From Lactuca virosa (Eukaryota; Streptophyta; Magnoliopsida; Asterales; Asteraceae): 64,000 nucleotides of DNA. Below the pieces are notes generated by a model. That model saw nothing but the letters and a program-made list of their open reading frames with translations. It was not told the DNA's origin and did not search any database. The stretch spans positions 101,299,599-101,363,598 of the forward strand of contig CAKMRJ010005745.1 in NCBI GenBank assembly GCA_928212115.1, written 5' to 3'. Position 1 is the stretch's first letter. Each line of letters starts with the position of its first letter. A program made the position numbers and the translations under genes. Below are positions 1 through 11,790 of the stretch, piece by piece.

Positions 1-52
1 CGACTTTTTCAGCATTTTTCAGCAATTTGCATCAAGTATAATTGAAAACAGG

Positions 53-69
53 CCTAGGCTCTGATACCA
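53..69 (-). promoter_or_regulatory. Primer-binding site of element E
   Basis: The minus strand reads TGGTATCAGAGCCTAGG directly after the LTR, complementary to the 3' end of plant initiator tRNA-Met. It fixes the element orientation as minus and marks the LTR boundary. Confidence 0.85.
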
Positions 70-70
70 C

Positions 71-846
71 TGTTGGGTTTTGAGCATTCTAACACTCCTA
101 AGTGTACATGCAACCCTAAATACCTTGGATCTATGTTTTCTCTATTATACATGCAAATATGATTATCCAAGGTATTATCCTAACTAGCATACCAAAACAT
201 TGATACTAGGATAATAAAATAGATAGAATACATACCTTGTTGTTGTTGCTTGACTCCATGAAGCTTGAGAGCCTAGTACCCCAAGTGTGACACCTCAAAT
301 GGTTCACACAACATCATGAACTCTTGGAATAACCATGAGAAGAAGACATACATGTTCAAATCGGCTAGCCCTCAAAATATGTATCACTAGTGCCAATTTC
401 TTGAACTAAAGGGGTTCTTATATAGTGTGGCTATTAGGTTTACACCATGTAACTCATGACTTTACCCATTCCTTATGCTCCATGGGTTTTAACCTCCATG
501 GAGTATCCATGGATCACCACATGGGTTAAACCCAACATAAAGGAATCTTGGATCATAAGCCCACATATATAAGAATGAATGATTTACACAATCAATCCCC
601 ATATATTTAATTAATCTCTTTTTGATCACTAAATTAAGTCCAAATTAATTCTTGATCAATAATAATTAAATAACATGATTTCATATTAATATATTAGAAC
701 TTATAATATATTAATATGTCACAAAATGTCTTTTCCTCATAAACGGTCTATCCAAATGTTCCGATTCCATGCAACCCAAATGGACCATGCCAAGTCGGGT
801 CAAGTACATACCAATTATAGTTATGGACTTAGACACTAATCCAACA
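71..846 (-). repeat. LTR of copia element E (5' LTR)
   Basis: A 776-bp LTR bounded by TGTTGGG at 71 and CCAACA at 846, the inverted ends typical of copia LTRs. It is followed on the minus strand by one base and the primer-binding site. A TATA-box-like CTATATAA occurs on the minus strand at about 418-425. The same relative position holds TATATAAAG in the LTRs of C and D. Confidence 0.85.
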
Positions 847-2305
847 GTAACAAGGTAGGAGTAAGTGAATCGGAAAGGCATAAAATGGGAGTCGGTCCTA
901 CTAATTTATCTTCATACTGGAGAGGTGCACTCTCCGTTTTTGAAAAGATTTGAGGGAAGTTCGGAACGAAGATCACGGAAGAAAAGGCTCATGAAAACTT
1001 ATGGCTAAAAAACTCTCAATCGAGATTTCGAGATCCGATCTATTCGTATTACTTGCGACGGGTAAGACGATTTGCCTAGCACATAGTGTGAGTAGTGTAA
1101 TCACTAACTCACTAAATTGTATTATTTTATTGATTTATTAGCGTGACGATAAAGAGGAAAAAACACTTCTCGGGTTCCATGTATTGGCTCCCTCTGTCCA
1201 CCTCTTATTCCTGACTGGAATCGGCGTTGGTTTTCTTCGGGTATTTACCTAGGGATCTCTTTTCCTGTAGACATATCGAATTTCTACTCCGTCTTACTTC
1301 CGATTCTGACTATGAGTGTTATCACTTCATGATGGATGACTGGAATCTCGGAAGTTCAGGTGGATTTCCCACTGCTGTCCCTAAAAGGTATAGGCACATG
1401 GTGGTTTCAACAGTCTCCTCCTGGTTCATTTATTTCCTAATTGGAAATCTTTTCAATGAACTTCTTCCGGGTCGGTATCGACTCTTCTGCCGATCACTGG
1501 AGTGGATAAGGTTCTCTAAAGGGTTCGTGCGAGAATGGAAATGTCTAAATAATCCTAAGAGATTATTAAACATTTCACTGGGTGATCCATATCGAGTCCT
1601 GCTACGATTTTACAGCGTACACAATCATATATAACTTAGATCTGATAGGCCTTCGAATATGTGATACTACTCTAAATCCACATCCAAACAGGGAAAAGGA
1701 AGTAGAGCGAAACCACACATTCTCGAACTATGAGATCCTTACTATATATAACCTTGGGAGTATACACTCTGTAATGATAGGTCTATCAATAAGGATCTCT
1801 TTAGTTTTCACGCAAGGTTATTTATGGTTCCTAAAATACCCCTATGGTATTTTAATTACATGTTTGATTCTTTTAACTTCTGAACATACTTCTGTGTTTA
1901 TTGTAAATCTTTTAGTATCATAAAATACTCTTATAGTATTTTAAACTTTATGTTTGGCTCTAGAATTCCTATTTGGTAAGTTTCAAACTTGTTGAAACAC
2001 TACCATCACTCCCAAGCACACGTTAGTCGCATCTCGAATAAATATAGTTGATCAGGTTATATTCATTCCAGCTTACGATTACATAACTGCCCAGGTTTGA
2101 CGGTAGTGGTCAACATCCAAAGACTTTTATTCTTATTCTTCTTGTGATACTTTGTTTCGGGTGTTTAGATTATGGATGTTCTTATACTTTTGTAAAATAT
2201 GGTTATATTTTAAAGTATAATTCTTGTTCAGAGTGTTTTATCCCAAATGTATTTATAGGCTGTATATCTTTTATGATTTGATATATTGTGCTCACTATAA
2301 ACAAT
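847..2305 (-). other. Element F internal non-coding region
   Basis: This is leader sequence of element F, matching 49606-51061 of G along its length with scattered substitutions. The short open frames here (for example 1227-1634 on +) are antisense to the element, not conserved intact in G, and show no recognisable domain. It contains one copy of the repeated hairpin/TATA module (1655-1750). Confidence 0.7.
1655..1750 (-). repeat. Conserved core/hairpin/TATA module, copy a (F internal)
   Basis: Core CCACATCCAAACAGGGAA at 1678-1695 lies between arms GAATATGTG (1655-1663) and CACACATTC (1714-1722). Arms pair at eight of nine positions plus one G-U pair if the minus strand is transcribed. A TATATATAA word starts at about 1743, 20 bp beyond the arm. 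It is orthologous to the copy at 50416-50512. Confidence 0.7.
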
Positions 2306-2317
2306 GCTCTGATACCA
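2306..2317 (-). promoter_or_regulatory. Primer-binding site of element F
   Basis: The plus strand GCTCTGATACCA is the reverse complement of the tRNA-Met primer-binding site and lies three bases before the LTR start at 2321. The identical arrangement occurs in G at 51062-51073. Confidence 0.85.
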
Positions 2318-2989
2318 ATCTGTCACACCCCAAAACCGAGAATGGCGGAATACGTTCTGGGGTGGAGGACGTCATGTCAAGTATCACAACATATGCAGTA
2401 TAGTAATCAAAGTACAACAATCATTGCATTAATAGTAATAATTTTACATAGGTTACATTTAGCAACAACATTCAAAAGTAAATACAAAGAATCACATATA
2501 ATGCAGCTCGGTATAAGGCTGTCTTCACAAAAGCTTCCGGAGTGTACCTGTCTATGGATGACCTGAGAATACAAGTTATTTTGAAAGTGAGTATCAGCAT
2601 ATTTTAATGCTGGTGAGTTCATAAGTATTTAATGACATTGATGTAAATACATGTTTTCTTCAAATAAACTCATAAAAGATGGTGGTTTTAGAATCTACAG
2701 AGTGTTAGAGTCCTTTCCAGAAATTCCTATATTTTCTAAATAAAAGCAGTCTTCAACCAAGACTCAATAGTTTTGTGTTTAAACCAAGGAGTATCTCTAT
2801 TAAAAGCAGTCTTCTACCAAGACCCGACTGTTTTATGTTTAAGGAGTAATTTCCCCAAAAAGGTACTATCATTATCAAAATATAGTTTTTACTTTAAAAG
2901 GGATTGTGAGAAAAAGCCACAAGTAAAAATAATAGGGGAAAATAATATTTTACTTCAGCAGAAACACTGCTGGCTAAAAGTAAATAAAA

Positions 2990-3568
2990 CCTAGACTCTA
3001 GACGGGACGCCTCGCAAAGCTTAAAGGTAAATAAATCATAGACTTCAGGCGGGACGCCTTGCAAAGTCTAAAAAGGTAAATAAATACATAGACTCCAGGA
3101 GAGTATCGAATGGACAATACGCCTGGCTCAGTCTAAAGGTGAATAAAACATAGACTCCAGGAGGGTATCGAATGGACAATACGCCTGGCTCAGCCTAAAG
3201 GTGAATAAAACATAGACTCCAGGAGAGTATCGAATGGACAATACGCCTGGCTCAGTCTAAAGGTGAGTAAAACATAGACTCCAGGAGGGTATCGAATGGA
3301 CAATACGCCTGGCTCAGTCTAAAGGTGAATAAAACATAGACTCCAGGAGGGTATCGAATGGACAATAAACCTGGCTCAGTCTAAAGGTGAGTAAAACATA
3401 GACTCCAGGAGGGTATCGAATGGACAATACGCCTGGCTCAGTCTAAAAGTAAATAACACATAGACTCCAGGAGGGTATTTAACAATACGCCTAGCAAGGT
3501 CTAAAAATAAGTAAAACATAGACACCAGGAGGGTATTAAATGGACAATACGCCTGGCAAGGTCTAAAA
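2990..3568. repeat. 62-bp hairpin minisatellite, LTR copy 1
   Basis: About nine to ten tandem units; starts visible at 3087, 3149, 3211, 3273, 3335, 3397, 3459 and 3517 give an exact 62-bp period for the central units and slightly shorter outer ones. Each unit carries AGACT, CCAGG and GTAT followed by ATAC, CCTGG and AGTCT, so it can fold as a hairpin. The related LTR of G has only three 59-bp units. Confidence 0.9.
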
Positions 3569-4080
3569 TAAAAGGGTGAATAAAAGGGTGAATGTGAACT
3601 CGTATGTAACCATGCTGATTGACGATCGAATACCTGATGACCCTCCAGGTCACGCGATGTATTGTGACATTATGTCACCCATGGGCCTTACTGGCTCGGA
3701 CTGTAGCTAGCAGTCAGGATGCGGGAGTGTCTGTCCCGTATAGATCTATACACATGATGTCCGCTCTCCCTCCAGGAGACTCTGGTTACACGGCGATGGC
3801 GCTAGGAAGCGTCGTATCGGGAAATAGTACGTCACATTCTATTTAAAGTATTAAAATAATGGTATAGACTCACGAATGAACTGACTCCTGTGTAATACTT
3901 CGTACTAGAGAGAGAGAGAGTAAATAGAATCTCCCAACTATTCCTATAATAGTTACTAATGTTTTAGGTATATGAATGATGGAAGGATGCCTTTGCTACC
4001 CAAAGGAAATGAACTGGCTATAGAACTTTTATGACTATATAGGTATACATGATATATAACTAATAGTTAAACGACCTTCA

Positions 4081-4172
4081 GACTGATAACCGATACCTTA
4101 AACCACATCCAAACAAGGAAAAGGAATTTCAGCGAGTTAGCCTTCCTAAGTCCTTTAAACATTACTTATATA
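4081..4172 (-). repeat. Core/hairpin/TATA module, copy b (F LTR)
   Basis: Core CCACATCCAAACAAGGAA at 4103-4120 and TTATATA at 4166-4172. The flanking arms pair poorly here (about six pairs with a bulge), the weakest of the copies. The tandem duplication repeats it, with its core at 8309-8326. Confidence 0.55.
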
Positions 4173-4820
4173 ACTATACATATACAGGCATGCATTTAAC
4201 GATATAAAAGTAATAAAGAAGTTTTGGCAAAACCATTGGAAAACTTTATAAATAAGAATTTATGACTTGATGTCAGTTTATAAAACAAGCTTTGAAAATC
4301 TTTGGACAATCTTTAATAACCTAAAAAGGGATATTCATACTTTAAAAGAGATTCGAAAACAAGATTTGAAAACCTTTTGCTGGATAAAGCAGTTTAACAT
4401 GCAAAAATCTATTTGCTATACAGTTATTAATCACATGTGATTGATATAATAACCCTATAGTTCAACTTGTATCCCCCCCCCATAAAAGCATTTAAAATCA
4501 TTTAAAAAGGTTAATTCAGGGGTATGAACTCACCTGACGTGGGTGATTCGGATGAACGGATGGCATAGGATGCTAAGTGTCAAGTGAGGACTTAACCACA
4601 CACGCGAATCCTATTTAACATGTAATGATACATTTAAGTATCTAATTAGTCATTTAATAACTAATTAAGCAAGTAAGGATGTCCTAATACATGAAAACAC
4701 TTTGCTACAAGTGCTAGGAGTACCAAGGGTTGCATATAAGGAGAGTATGGACTCACATTGGAGTTTACTCCTCAATTGGTGGCCCTTAGGGGTGTTTATG
4801 GTTTCAAGACCACTTCCCCC

Positions 4821-4844
4821 ATGAGTTTACGGCCGTAAACTCAT
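4821..4844. repeat. 24-bp perfect palindrome in F LTR
   Basis: ATGAGTTTACGG is immediately followed by its exact reverse complement. Shorter relatives (GTTTACGG, TTACGGCCGTAAAC, CCGTAAACACC) recur between about 4950 and 5610 in the same LTR. The duplicated copy of this palindrome is at 9027-9050. Confidence 0.9.
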
Positions 4845-5798
4845 GGAAGCGGTGTCATTGGGTGTTTGAAGGTCTTATATCACTCAAGGAATTATGCTAG
4901 ACTCGAATCAAGGGCTTAGGAAGTGACTAGGGCTCAAAATGGACACTCTTTGGAGTTTACGGTCCTTGGACCACTCCCTTGGGAGTTTACGGTCGTAAAC
5001 ACATGGTTTTACGGCCGTAAACTCATGTTTGTCCATTCCTTTCGAGTTTTGGTGGGTCTATCTTATGCATGCAAGGTTCTAGTCACTTATACAAGCATTG
5101 GAAGGTGTTAAGGGCACTTAAACACCCTTAGAAGGTGTTTACAGTTTTGGGAGGTCTCCCCAAACCGTAAACTCATATGAACATGGGGATTTGATGATTT
5201 TCGAGTGTAAACAAGTTCATACTAAGCACATAAGAAGCTAGGGCAAGTGTACTTACGATCTAGGAGCTTGGATGATCGTTTTTGGCCAAGAACACTAGTG
5301 TGTGTTCTTGGTGTTCTTGGTGTTTTGAAGAACACTTGAAGATCTAGTTAAAAACCAAGAATTTATGGATGAAATGTTGTAAAAACACTAGATTAAGTGT
5401 TATATGAACGAATCTATCAAGAAAACACTTACCTTTTGGCGGATTTGACGGAATGATTTTATGATAGTTGAGAGAGAATTCTTGGTGTTCTTGAACTTGG
5501 AAGTGAAGAATGGGAAATGGAGGGTAAACTCATGCTATATGCATGAGTCCATGCCAAAAGGAGTTTACGGCCCAAACACCCTTGTTTGGCCGTAAACACC
5601 TAGCCAAGGTGTTAAATGGTTATTTGTTACATAATACTTCTAACGGACACTTCCATTTAATTGCTCGTTTGACGATAATTTAAAATAAAATACTCGAACG
5701 GGCTTAAATCCGGCCAAAAATGTTTTGAGATGATTTTGGCTAATTTTTGAAGTGCTTGATTGCGGAGTTTAAACAAAAGAAAATTTCGGGTTGTCACA

Positions 5799-6739
5799 AA
5801 ATATATGCTGAATTGGATCCTACTTATGATCCAAACTATCCTCCACTCGTTAAATGGACACGCGATCATCCAAAAAATCAAGTAATTGGCGAATCATCTG
5901 AGAGAGTTCTCACACGCTCTCAACTGAAAGCGAAGCAAACTGCGTTATTCTCTCAAGTAGATTTTTGTATTATTAACTCCTTCGTTTCCAAGATTGAGTC
6001 GAAAACAGTGAATATTGCACTTGATCACTCTGATTGGGTTCAAGCTATGCAAGACGAACTCAATGAGTTTGAGTGAAACTGGGTTTGGAGGTTGATTCCC
6101 ACACCTAAAGATGCATCTGTAGTCGGGTTAAAATGGGTTTTCAGAAACAAGATGGACAAAGAGGGAAATGTAATTCACAAAAAAGCTAGGTTGGTGGTGA
6201 AGGGATACTGTCAGGAAGAAGGGATAGACTATGAAGAGACTTTCGCTCTAGTAGCAAGGTTGGAATCGGTGCGAATCTTTCTGGCATATGTTGCACACAA
6301 AAACTTTGAAGTCTTTCAAATGGATGTCAAGTGTGCCTTCTTGAATGGAGAACTAGAGGAGACTGTATATGTTGAGCAACCATCGGGTTTCGTGAACGAA
6401 AGGTATCCTGATCATTGCTACATTCTGGATAAAGCCGTCTATGGTTTGAAGCAAGCTCCTAGAGCCTGGTATGAAACCCTTACTCGATTTCTAAAAATGT
6501 CCAAGTTTAAACAATGTTCGGATGACCCAACCTTCTTTCGCAAGAAAGAGGGTGACCACTTAATGATCGTCCAAATTTACGTCGATGATATCATCTTCGG
6601 TTCCACGAATCCCAGCCTAACAGCTGAATTCAGTAAGTTGACGGAGACTAAGTTTGAGATGAGCTCAGTGAGTCCAATTAAATTTTTCCTTGGCTTGAAT
6701 ATTAGACAGGGATTAAAAGGTATATTTATCAATCAGTAG
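5799..6739 (+). pseudogene. Sirevirus P pol fragment, linker plus RT (copy 1)
   Basis: Encodes the end of the integrase-RT linker (AELDPTYDPNYPP), the conserved motif LTRSQLKAKQTALFSQ, and a copia reverse transcriptase with AFLNGELEETVYVEQPSGF, YGLKQAPRAWYETL and the catalytic IYVDDIIFGS. The frame is closed by TGA at 6074-6076 (CGA in relatives, a C-to-T change) and by TAG at 6737-6739 where relatives have a glutamate codon. The fragment ends abruptly at 6761, where the duplicated LTR begins. It cannot encode a working polymerase. It is identical in layout to 10296-10943. Confidence 0.9.
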
Positions 6740-6761
6740 GCTTACATGAAGATCCTGCTGG

Positions 6762-9700
6762 ATGACCTGAGAATACAAGTTATTTTGAAAGTGAGTATCA
6801 GCATATTTTAATGCTGGTGAGTTCATAAGTATTTAATGACATTGATGTAAATACATGTTTTCTTCAAATAAACTCATAAAAGATGGTGGTTTTAGAATCT
6901 ACAGAGTGTTAGAGTCCTTTCCAGAAATTCCTATATTTTCTAAATAAAAGCAGTCTTCAACCAAGACTCAATAGTTTTGTGTTTAAACCAAGGAGTATCT
7001 CTATTAAAAGCAGTCTTCTACCAAGACCCGACTGTTTTATGTTTAAGGAGTAATTTCCCCAAAAAGGTACTATCATTATCAAAATATAGTTTTTACTTTA
7101 AAAGGGATTGTGAGAAAAAGCCACAAGTAAAAATAATAGGGGAAAATAATATTTTACTTCAGCAGAAACACTGCTGGCTAAAAGTAAATAAAACCTAGAC
7201 TCTAGACGGGACGCCTCGCAAAGCTTAAAGGTAAATAAATCATAGACTTCAGGCGGGACGCCTTGCAAAGTCTAAAAAGGTAAATAAATACATAGACTCC
7301 AGGAGAGTATCGAATGGACAATACGCCTGGCTCAGTCTAAAGGTGAATAAAACATAGACTCCAGGAGGGTATCGAATGGACAATACGCCTGGCTCAGCCT
7401 AAAGGTGAATAAAACATAGACTCCAGGAGAGTATCGAATGGACAATACGCCTGGCTCAGTCTAAAGGTGAGTAAAACATAGACTCCAGGAGGGTATCGAA
7501 TGGACAATACGCCTGGCTCAGTCTAAAGGTGAATAAAACATAGACTCCAGGAGGGTATCGAATGGACAATAAACCTGGCTCAGTCTAAAGGTGAGTAAAA
7601 CATAGACTCCAGGAGGGTATCGAATGGACAATACGCCTGGCTCAGTCTAAAAGTAAATAACACATAGACTCCAGGAGGGTATTTAACAATACGCCTAGCA
7701 AGGTCTAAAAATAAGTAAAACATAGACACCAGGAGGGTATTAAATGGACAATACGCCTGGCAAGGTCTAAAATAAAAGGGTGAATAAAAGGGTGAATGTG
7801 AACTCGTATGTAACCATGCTGATTGACGATCGAATACCTGATGACCCTCCAGGTCACGCGATGTATTGTGACATTATGTCACCCATGGGCCTTACTGGCT
7901 CGGACTGTAGCTAGCAGTCAGGATGCGGGAGTGTCTGTCCCGTATAGATCTATACACATGATGTCCGCTCTCCCTCCAGGAGACTCTGGTTACACGGCGA
8001 TGGCGCTAGGAAGCGTCGTATCGGGAAATAGTACGTCACATTCTATTTAAAGTATTAAAATAATGGTATAGACTCACGAATGAACTGACTCCTGTGTAAT
8101 ACTTCGTACTAGAGAGAGAGAGAGAGTAAATAGAATCTCCCAACTATTCCTATAATAGTTACTAATGTTTTAGGTATATGAATGATGGAAGGATGCCTTT
8201 GCTACCCAAAGGAAATGAACTGGCTATAGAACTTTTATGACTATATAGGTATACATGATATATAACTAATAGTTAAACGACCTTCAGACTGATAACCGAT
8301 ACCTTAAACCACATCCAAACAAGGAAAAGGAATTTCAGCGAGTTAGCCTTCCTAAGTCCTTTAAACATTACTTATATAACTATACATATACAGGCATGCA
8401 TTTAACGATATAAAAGTAATAAAGAAGTTTTGGCAAAACCATTGGAAAACTTTATAAATAAGAATTTATGACTTGATGTCAGTTTATAAAACAAGCTTTG
8501 AAAATCTTTGGACAATCTTTAATAACCTAAAAAGGGATATTCATACTTTAAAAGAGATTCGAAAACAAGATTTGAAAACCTTTTGCTGGATAAAGCAGTT
8601 TAACATGCAAAAATCTATTTGCTATACAGTTATTAATCACATGTGATTGATATAATAACCCTATAGTTCAACTTGTATCCCCCCCCCCATAAAAGCATTT
8701 AAAATCATTTAAAAGGTTAATTCAGGGGTATGAACTCACCTGACGTGGGTGATTCGGATGAACGGATGGCATAGGATGCTAAGTGTCAAGTGAGGACTTA
8801 ACCACACACGCGAATCCTATTTAACATGTAATGATACATTTAAGTATCTAATTAGTCATTTAATAACTAATTAAGCAAGTAAGGATGTCCTAATACATGA
8901 AAACACTTTGCTACAAGTGCTAGGAGTACCAAGGGTTGCATATAAGGAGAGTATGGACTCACATTGGAGTTTACTCCTCAATTGGTGGCCCTTAGGGGTG
9001 TTTATGGTTTCAAGACCACTTCCCCCATGAGTTTACGGCCGTAAACTCATGGAAGCGGTGTCATTGGGTGTTTGAAGGTCTTATATCACTCAAGGAATTA
9101 TGCTAGACTCGAATCAAGGGCTTAGGAAGTGACTAGGGCTCAAAATGGACACTCTTTGGAGTTTACGGTCCTTGGACCACTCCCTTGGGAGTTTACGGTC
9201 GTAAACACATGGTTTTACGGCCGTAAACTCATGTTTGTCCATTCCTTTCGAGTTTTGGTGGGTCTATCTTATGCATGCAAGGTTCTAGTCACTTATACAA
9301 GCATTGGAAGGTGTTAAGGGCACTTAAACACCCTTAGAAGGTGTTTACGGTTTTGGGAGGTCTCCCCAAACCGTAAACTCATATGAACATGGGGATTTGA
9401 TGATTTTCGAGTGTAAACAAGTTCATACTAAGCACATAAGAAGCTAGGGCAAGTGTACTTACGATCTAGGAGCTTGGATGATCGTTTTTGGCCAAGAACA
9501 CTAGTGTGTGTTCTTGGTGTTCTTGGTGTTTTGAAGAACACTTGAAGATCTAGTTAAAAACCAAGAATTTATGGATGAAATGTTGTAAAAACACTAGATT
9601 AAGTGTTATATGAACGAATCTATCAAGAAAACACTTACCTTTTGGCGGATTTGACGGAATGATTTTATGATAGTTGAGAGAGAATTCTTGGTGTTCTTGA

Positions 9701-10003
9701 ACTTGGAAGTGAAGAATGGGAAATGGAGGGTAAACTCATGCTATATGCATGAGTCCATGCCAAAAGGAGTTTACGGCCCAAACACCCTTGTTTGGCCGTA
9801 AACACCTAGCCAAGGTGTTAAATGGTTATTTGTTACATAATACTTCTAACGGACACTACATTTAATTGCTCGTTTGACGATAATTTAAAATAAAATACTC
9901 GAACGGGCTTAAATCCGGCCAAAAATGTTTTGAGATGATTTTGGCTAATTTTTGAAGTGCTTGATTGCGGAGTTTAAACAAAAGAAAATTTCGGGTTGTC
10001 ACA
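6762..10003 (-). repeat. LTR of element F, duplicated copy (truncated)
   Basis: Contains the LTR from 237 bases inside its TGTCACACC end to its GGGTTGTCACA end at 10003. It lacks the primer-binding-site end because the duplication started within the LTR. It is therefore not a separate insertion. Confidence 0.9.
7194..7772. repeat. 62-bp hairpin minisatellite, LTR copy 2
   Basis: Duplicate of the array at 2990-3568, with the same unit order and the same variant units, showing that it was copied as part of the 4.2-kb block and not expanded independently. Confidence 0.9.
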
Positions 10004-11752
10004 AAATATATGCTGAATTGGATCCTACTTATGATCCAAACTATCCTCCACTCGTTAAATGGACACGCGATCATCCAAAAATCAAGTAATTGGCGAATCA
10101 TCTGAGAGAGTTCTCACACGCTCTCAACTGAAAGCGAAGCAAACTGCGTTATTCTCTCAAGTAGATTTTTGTATTATTAACTCCTTCGTTTCCAAGATTG
10201 AGTCGAAAACAGTGAATATTGCACTTGATCACTCTGATTGGGTTCAAGCTATGCAAGACGAACTCAATGAGTTTGAGTGAAACTGGGTTTGGAGGTTGAT
10301 TCCCACACCTAAAGATGCATCTGTAGTCGGGTTAAAATGGGTTTTCAGAAACAAGATGGACAAAGAGGGAAATGTAATTCACAAAAAAGCTAGGTTGGTG
10401 GTGAAGGGATACTGTCAGGAAGAAGGGATAGACTATGAAGAGACTTTCGCTCTAGTAGCAAGGTTGGAATCGGTGCGAATCTTTCTGGCATATGTTGCAC
10501 ACAAAAACTTTGAAGTCTTTCAAATGGATGTCAAGTGTGCCTTCTTGAATGGAGAACTAGAGGAGACTGTATATGTTGAGCAACCATCGGGTTTCGTGAA
10601 CGAAAGGTATCCTGATCATTGCTACATTCTGGATAAAGCCGTCTATGGTTTGAAGCAAGCTCCTAGAGCCTGGTATGAAACCCTTACTCGATTTCTAAAA
10701 ATGTCCAAGTTTAAACAATGTTCGGATGACCCAACCTTCTTTCGCAAGAAAGAGGGTGACCACTTAATGATCGTCCAAATTTACGTCGATGATATCATCT
10801 TCGGTTCCACGAATCCCAGCCTAACAGCTGAATTCAGTAAGTTGACGGAGACTAAGTTTGAGATGAGCTCAGTGAGTCCAATTAAATTTTTCCTTGGCTT
10901 GAATATTAGACAGGGATTAAAAGGTATATTTATCAATCAGTAGGCTTACATGAAGATCCTGCTGGTAAGTTTGGCATGATGGGAGATTCCAAAGTAAAGG
11001 TTCCCATGGCATTTGGAACGAAGTTAACACCATCTTTGGAGAAACCGACTATTGATATGACCCTCTATCAGCAAATGATAGGGTATCTAATGTATCTAAC
11101 AGCTAGTAGACAAGATATTATGTTTTCTGTTTGTTATTGTGCTAGGTTCCAAGCTAATCCACGCGAACCTCATATGGTGGCTGTTAAGAACATCTTCAGA
11201 TATTTGAAGAGAACCTCATCTCTCGGTCTGTGGTATCCTGCTAAATCAGGATTTTTCGTTCAAGTATTCTCTGATGCTGATCTTGGAGGATGCGGTTTGG
11301 ACCGAAAGAGCACTACAGGCGGATGTCAATTCCTCGATGGTAAACTCGTCAGCTAGCAGTCCAAGAAACAAACATGTGTTTCACTCTCTACAGCCGAAGT
11401 TGAATATATTCCTGCAGCATCTTGCACTTCCCAGGTCATTTGGATCTAAAGCCAATTAAGAGATTATGGCCTGAATATGAAGAAGATTCCTCTTTATTGC
11501 GATTCTGAAAGCGCCATCAGGATTTGTCATAATCCAGTGCAGCATTCCAAGAAAAAACACATAGCACTGAGATATCACTTCATCAATGATCACGTAGAAG
11601 ATGGGAATGTTAAAATTAACTTTTTTCGGTCCTCTAATCAATTGGCTGACATCTTTACTAAGGCCTTACCTGAAGCATCGTTTAATAAAATACTACAAGG
11701 CTTAGGAATGACGGAAGCTGAGTTAGTTCCAAAACCACACTCATTTCATTAA
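10004..11752 (+). pseudogene. Sirevirus P pol, linker, RT and RNase H (copy 2)
   Basis: The second copy of the P RT, this time continuous with the rest of pol. RT spans about 10296-10943 (YVDD near 10785). RNase H follows with LMYLTASRQDIMFSVCYC, the DADLGGCGLDRKSTTGGC block, the DSESAIRI block and a C-terminal ADIFTKALPEASFNKILQ motif. Breaks: TGA at 10278-10280, TAG at 10941-10943, a small indel near 10965, TAG at 11354-11356 (TGG in relatives) and TAA at 11447-11449 (glutamine in relatives). One active-site neighbour reads TAEVEY where relatives read TAEAEY. RNase H normally removes RNA from the DNA hybrid. This copy is inactive. Confidence 0.9.
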
Positions 11753-11790
11753 GTATAACTTTCGTTTTCGCTTTCTTAAAATTCTCTAAC

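Larger units (their letters stand above)
1..846 (-). mobile_element. Ty1/copia element E, 5' end only
   Basis: This is the 5' terminal part of a minus-strand copia element. Read on the minus strand it has an LTR (846 to 71), a tRNA-Met primer-binding site (69 to 53) and the first bases of the leader, running off the left edge. The LTR is recognisably the same family as those of element C (23864-24631) and element D (61096-61926), sharing blocks around the LTR 3' end and the start TGTTGGAT-like end. It interrupts the internal region of gypsy-type element F, because 847 onward matches the intact internal region of element G at about 49606. The coding part is outside the window. Only one junction is visible, so no target duplication can be checked. 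Confidence 0.85.
847..5798 (-). mobile_element. Giant-LTR gypsy-type element F (partial)
   Basis: A minus-strand element made of a 3478-bp 5' LTR (2321-5798), a primer-binding site (2306-2317) and about 1.46 kb of internal sequence, cut at 847 by element E. The internal part aligns with 49606-51076 of element G, so F and G are one family. Their LTRs agree over the half nearest the primer-binding site and diverge in the other half, where F uses GTTTACGG words and G uses GTGTGCGG words. It inserted in Sirevirus P pol, which resumes at 5799. No coding sequence is visible in this part. Assignment to gypsy rests on the TGTCACAC...TGTCACA LTR ends and on the gag zinc knuckles of relative G. Confidence 0.75.
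2321..5798 (-). repeat. LTR of element F (copy 1, 3.5 kb)
   Basis: An LTR running from TGTCACACCCC to GGGTTGTCACA. It is about 900 bp longer than the LTR of relative G, largely because of an expanded 62-bp minisatellite (about 2990-3568) and a longer palindrome-rich segment (4780-5620). It also has a C9 tract near 4474, an AG microsatellite near 3908 and one copy of the conserved CCACATCCAAACAAGGAA core (4103-4120). The U3 end is at 5798 because the element reads on the minus strand. Confidence 0.85.
2558..6761. repeat. 4204-bp tandem duplication, first copy
   Basis: Covers most of the element F LTR plus a P pol fragment. The next 4204 bp repeat it almost exactly. The junction at 6759-6761 and both ends share TGG, so a three-base microhomology marks the breakpoints. 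I see only about two substitutions and a handful of homopolymer or AG-repeat length changes between copies. Confidence 0.92.
6762..10965. repeat. 4204-bp tandem duplication, second copy
   Basis: Second copy of 2558-6761. It begins at ATGACCTGAG inside the LTR sequence, directly after P pol sequence, and ends where P pol continues uninterrupted after 10965. Differences seen include the AG tract near 8110, C10 versus C9 near 8680, A4 versus A5 near 8710, one A-to-G near 9349, CTACAT versus CTTCCAT near 9857 and A5 versus A6 near 10076. Confidence 0.92.

Noticed and set aside
1227..1923. Overlapping plus-strand open frames of 135 and 113 codons
   Set aside because: They lie antisense in the element F leader, are not preserved intact in the matching region of G, and show no domain.
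3087..3568. CRISPR-like array of regularly spaced repeats
   Set aside because: Units are contiguous 62-bp minisatellite repeats without unique spacers, inside a plant LTR, and no cas-like gene is present.
3619..9317. Identical small open frames repeated 4.2 kb apart (e.g. 3619/7823, 4923/9129)
   Set aside because: Their conservation is explained by the recent tandem duplication of LTR sequence, not by selection on a protein.
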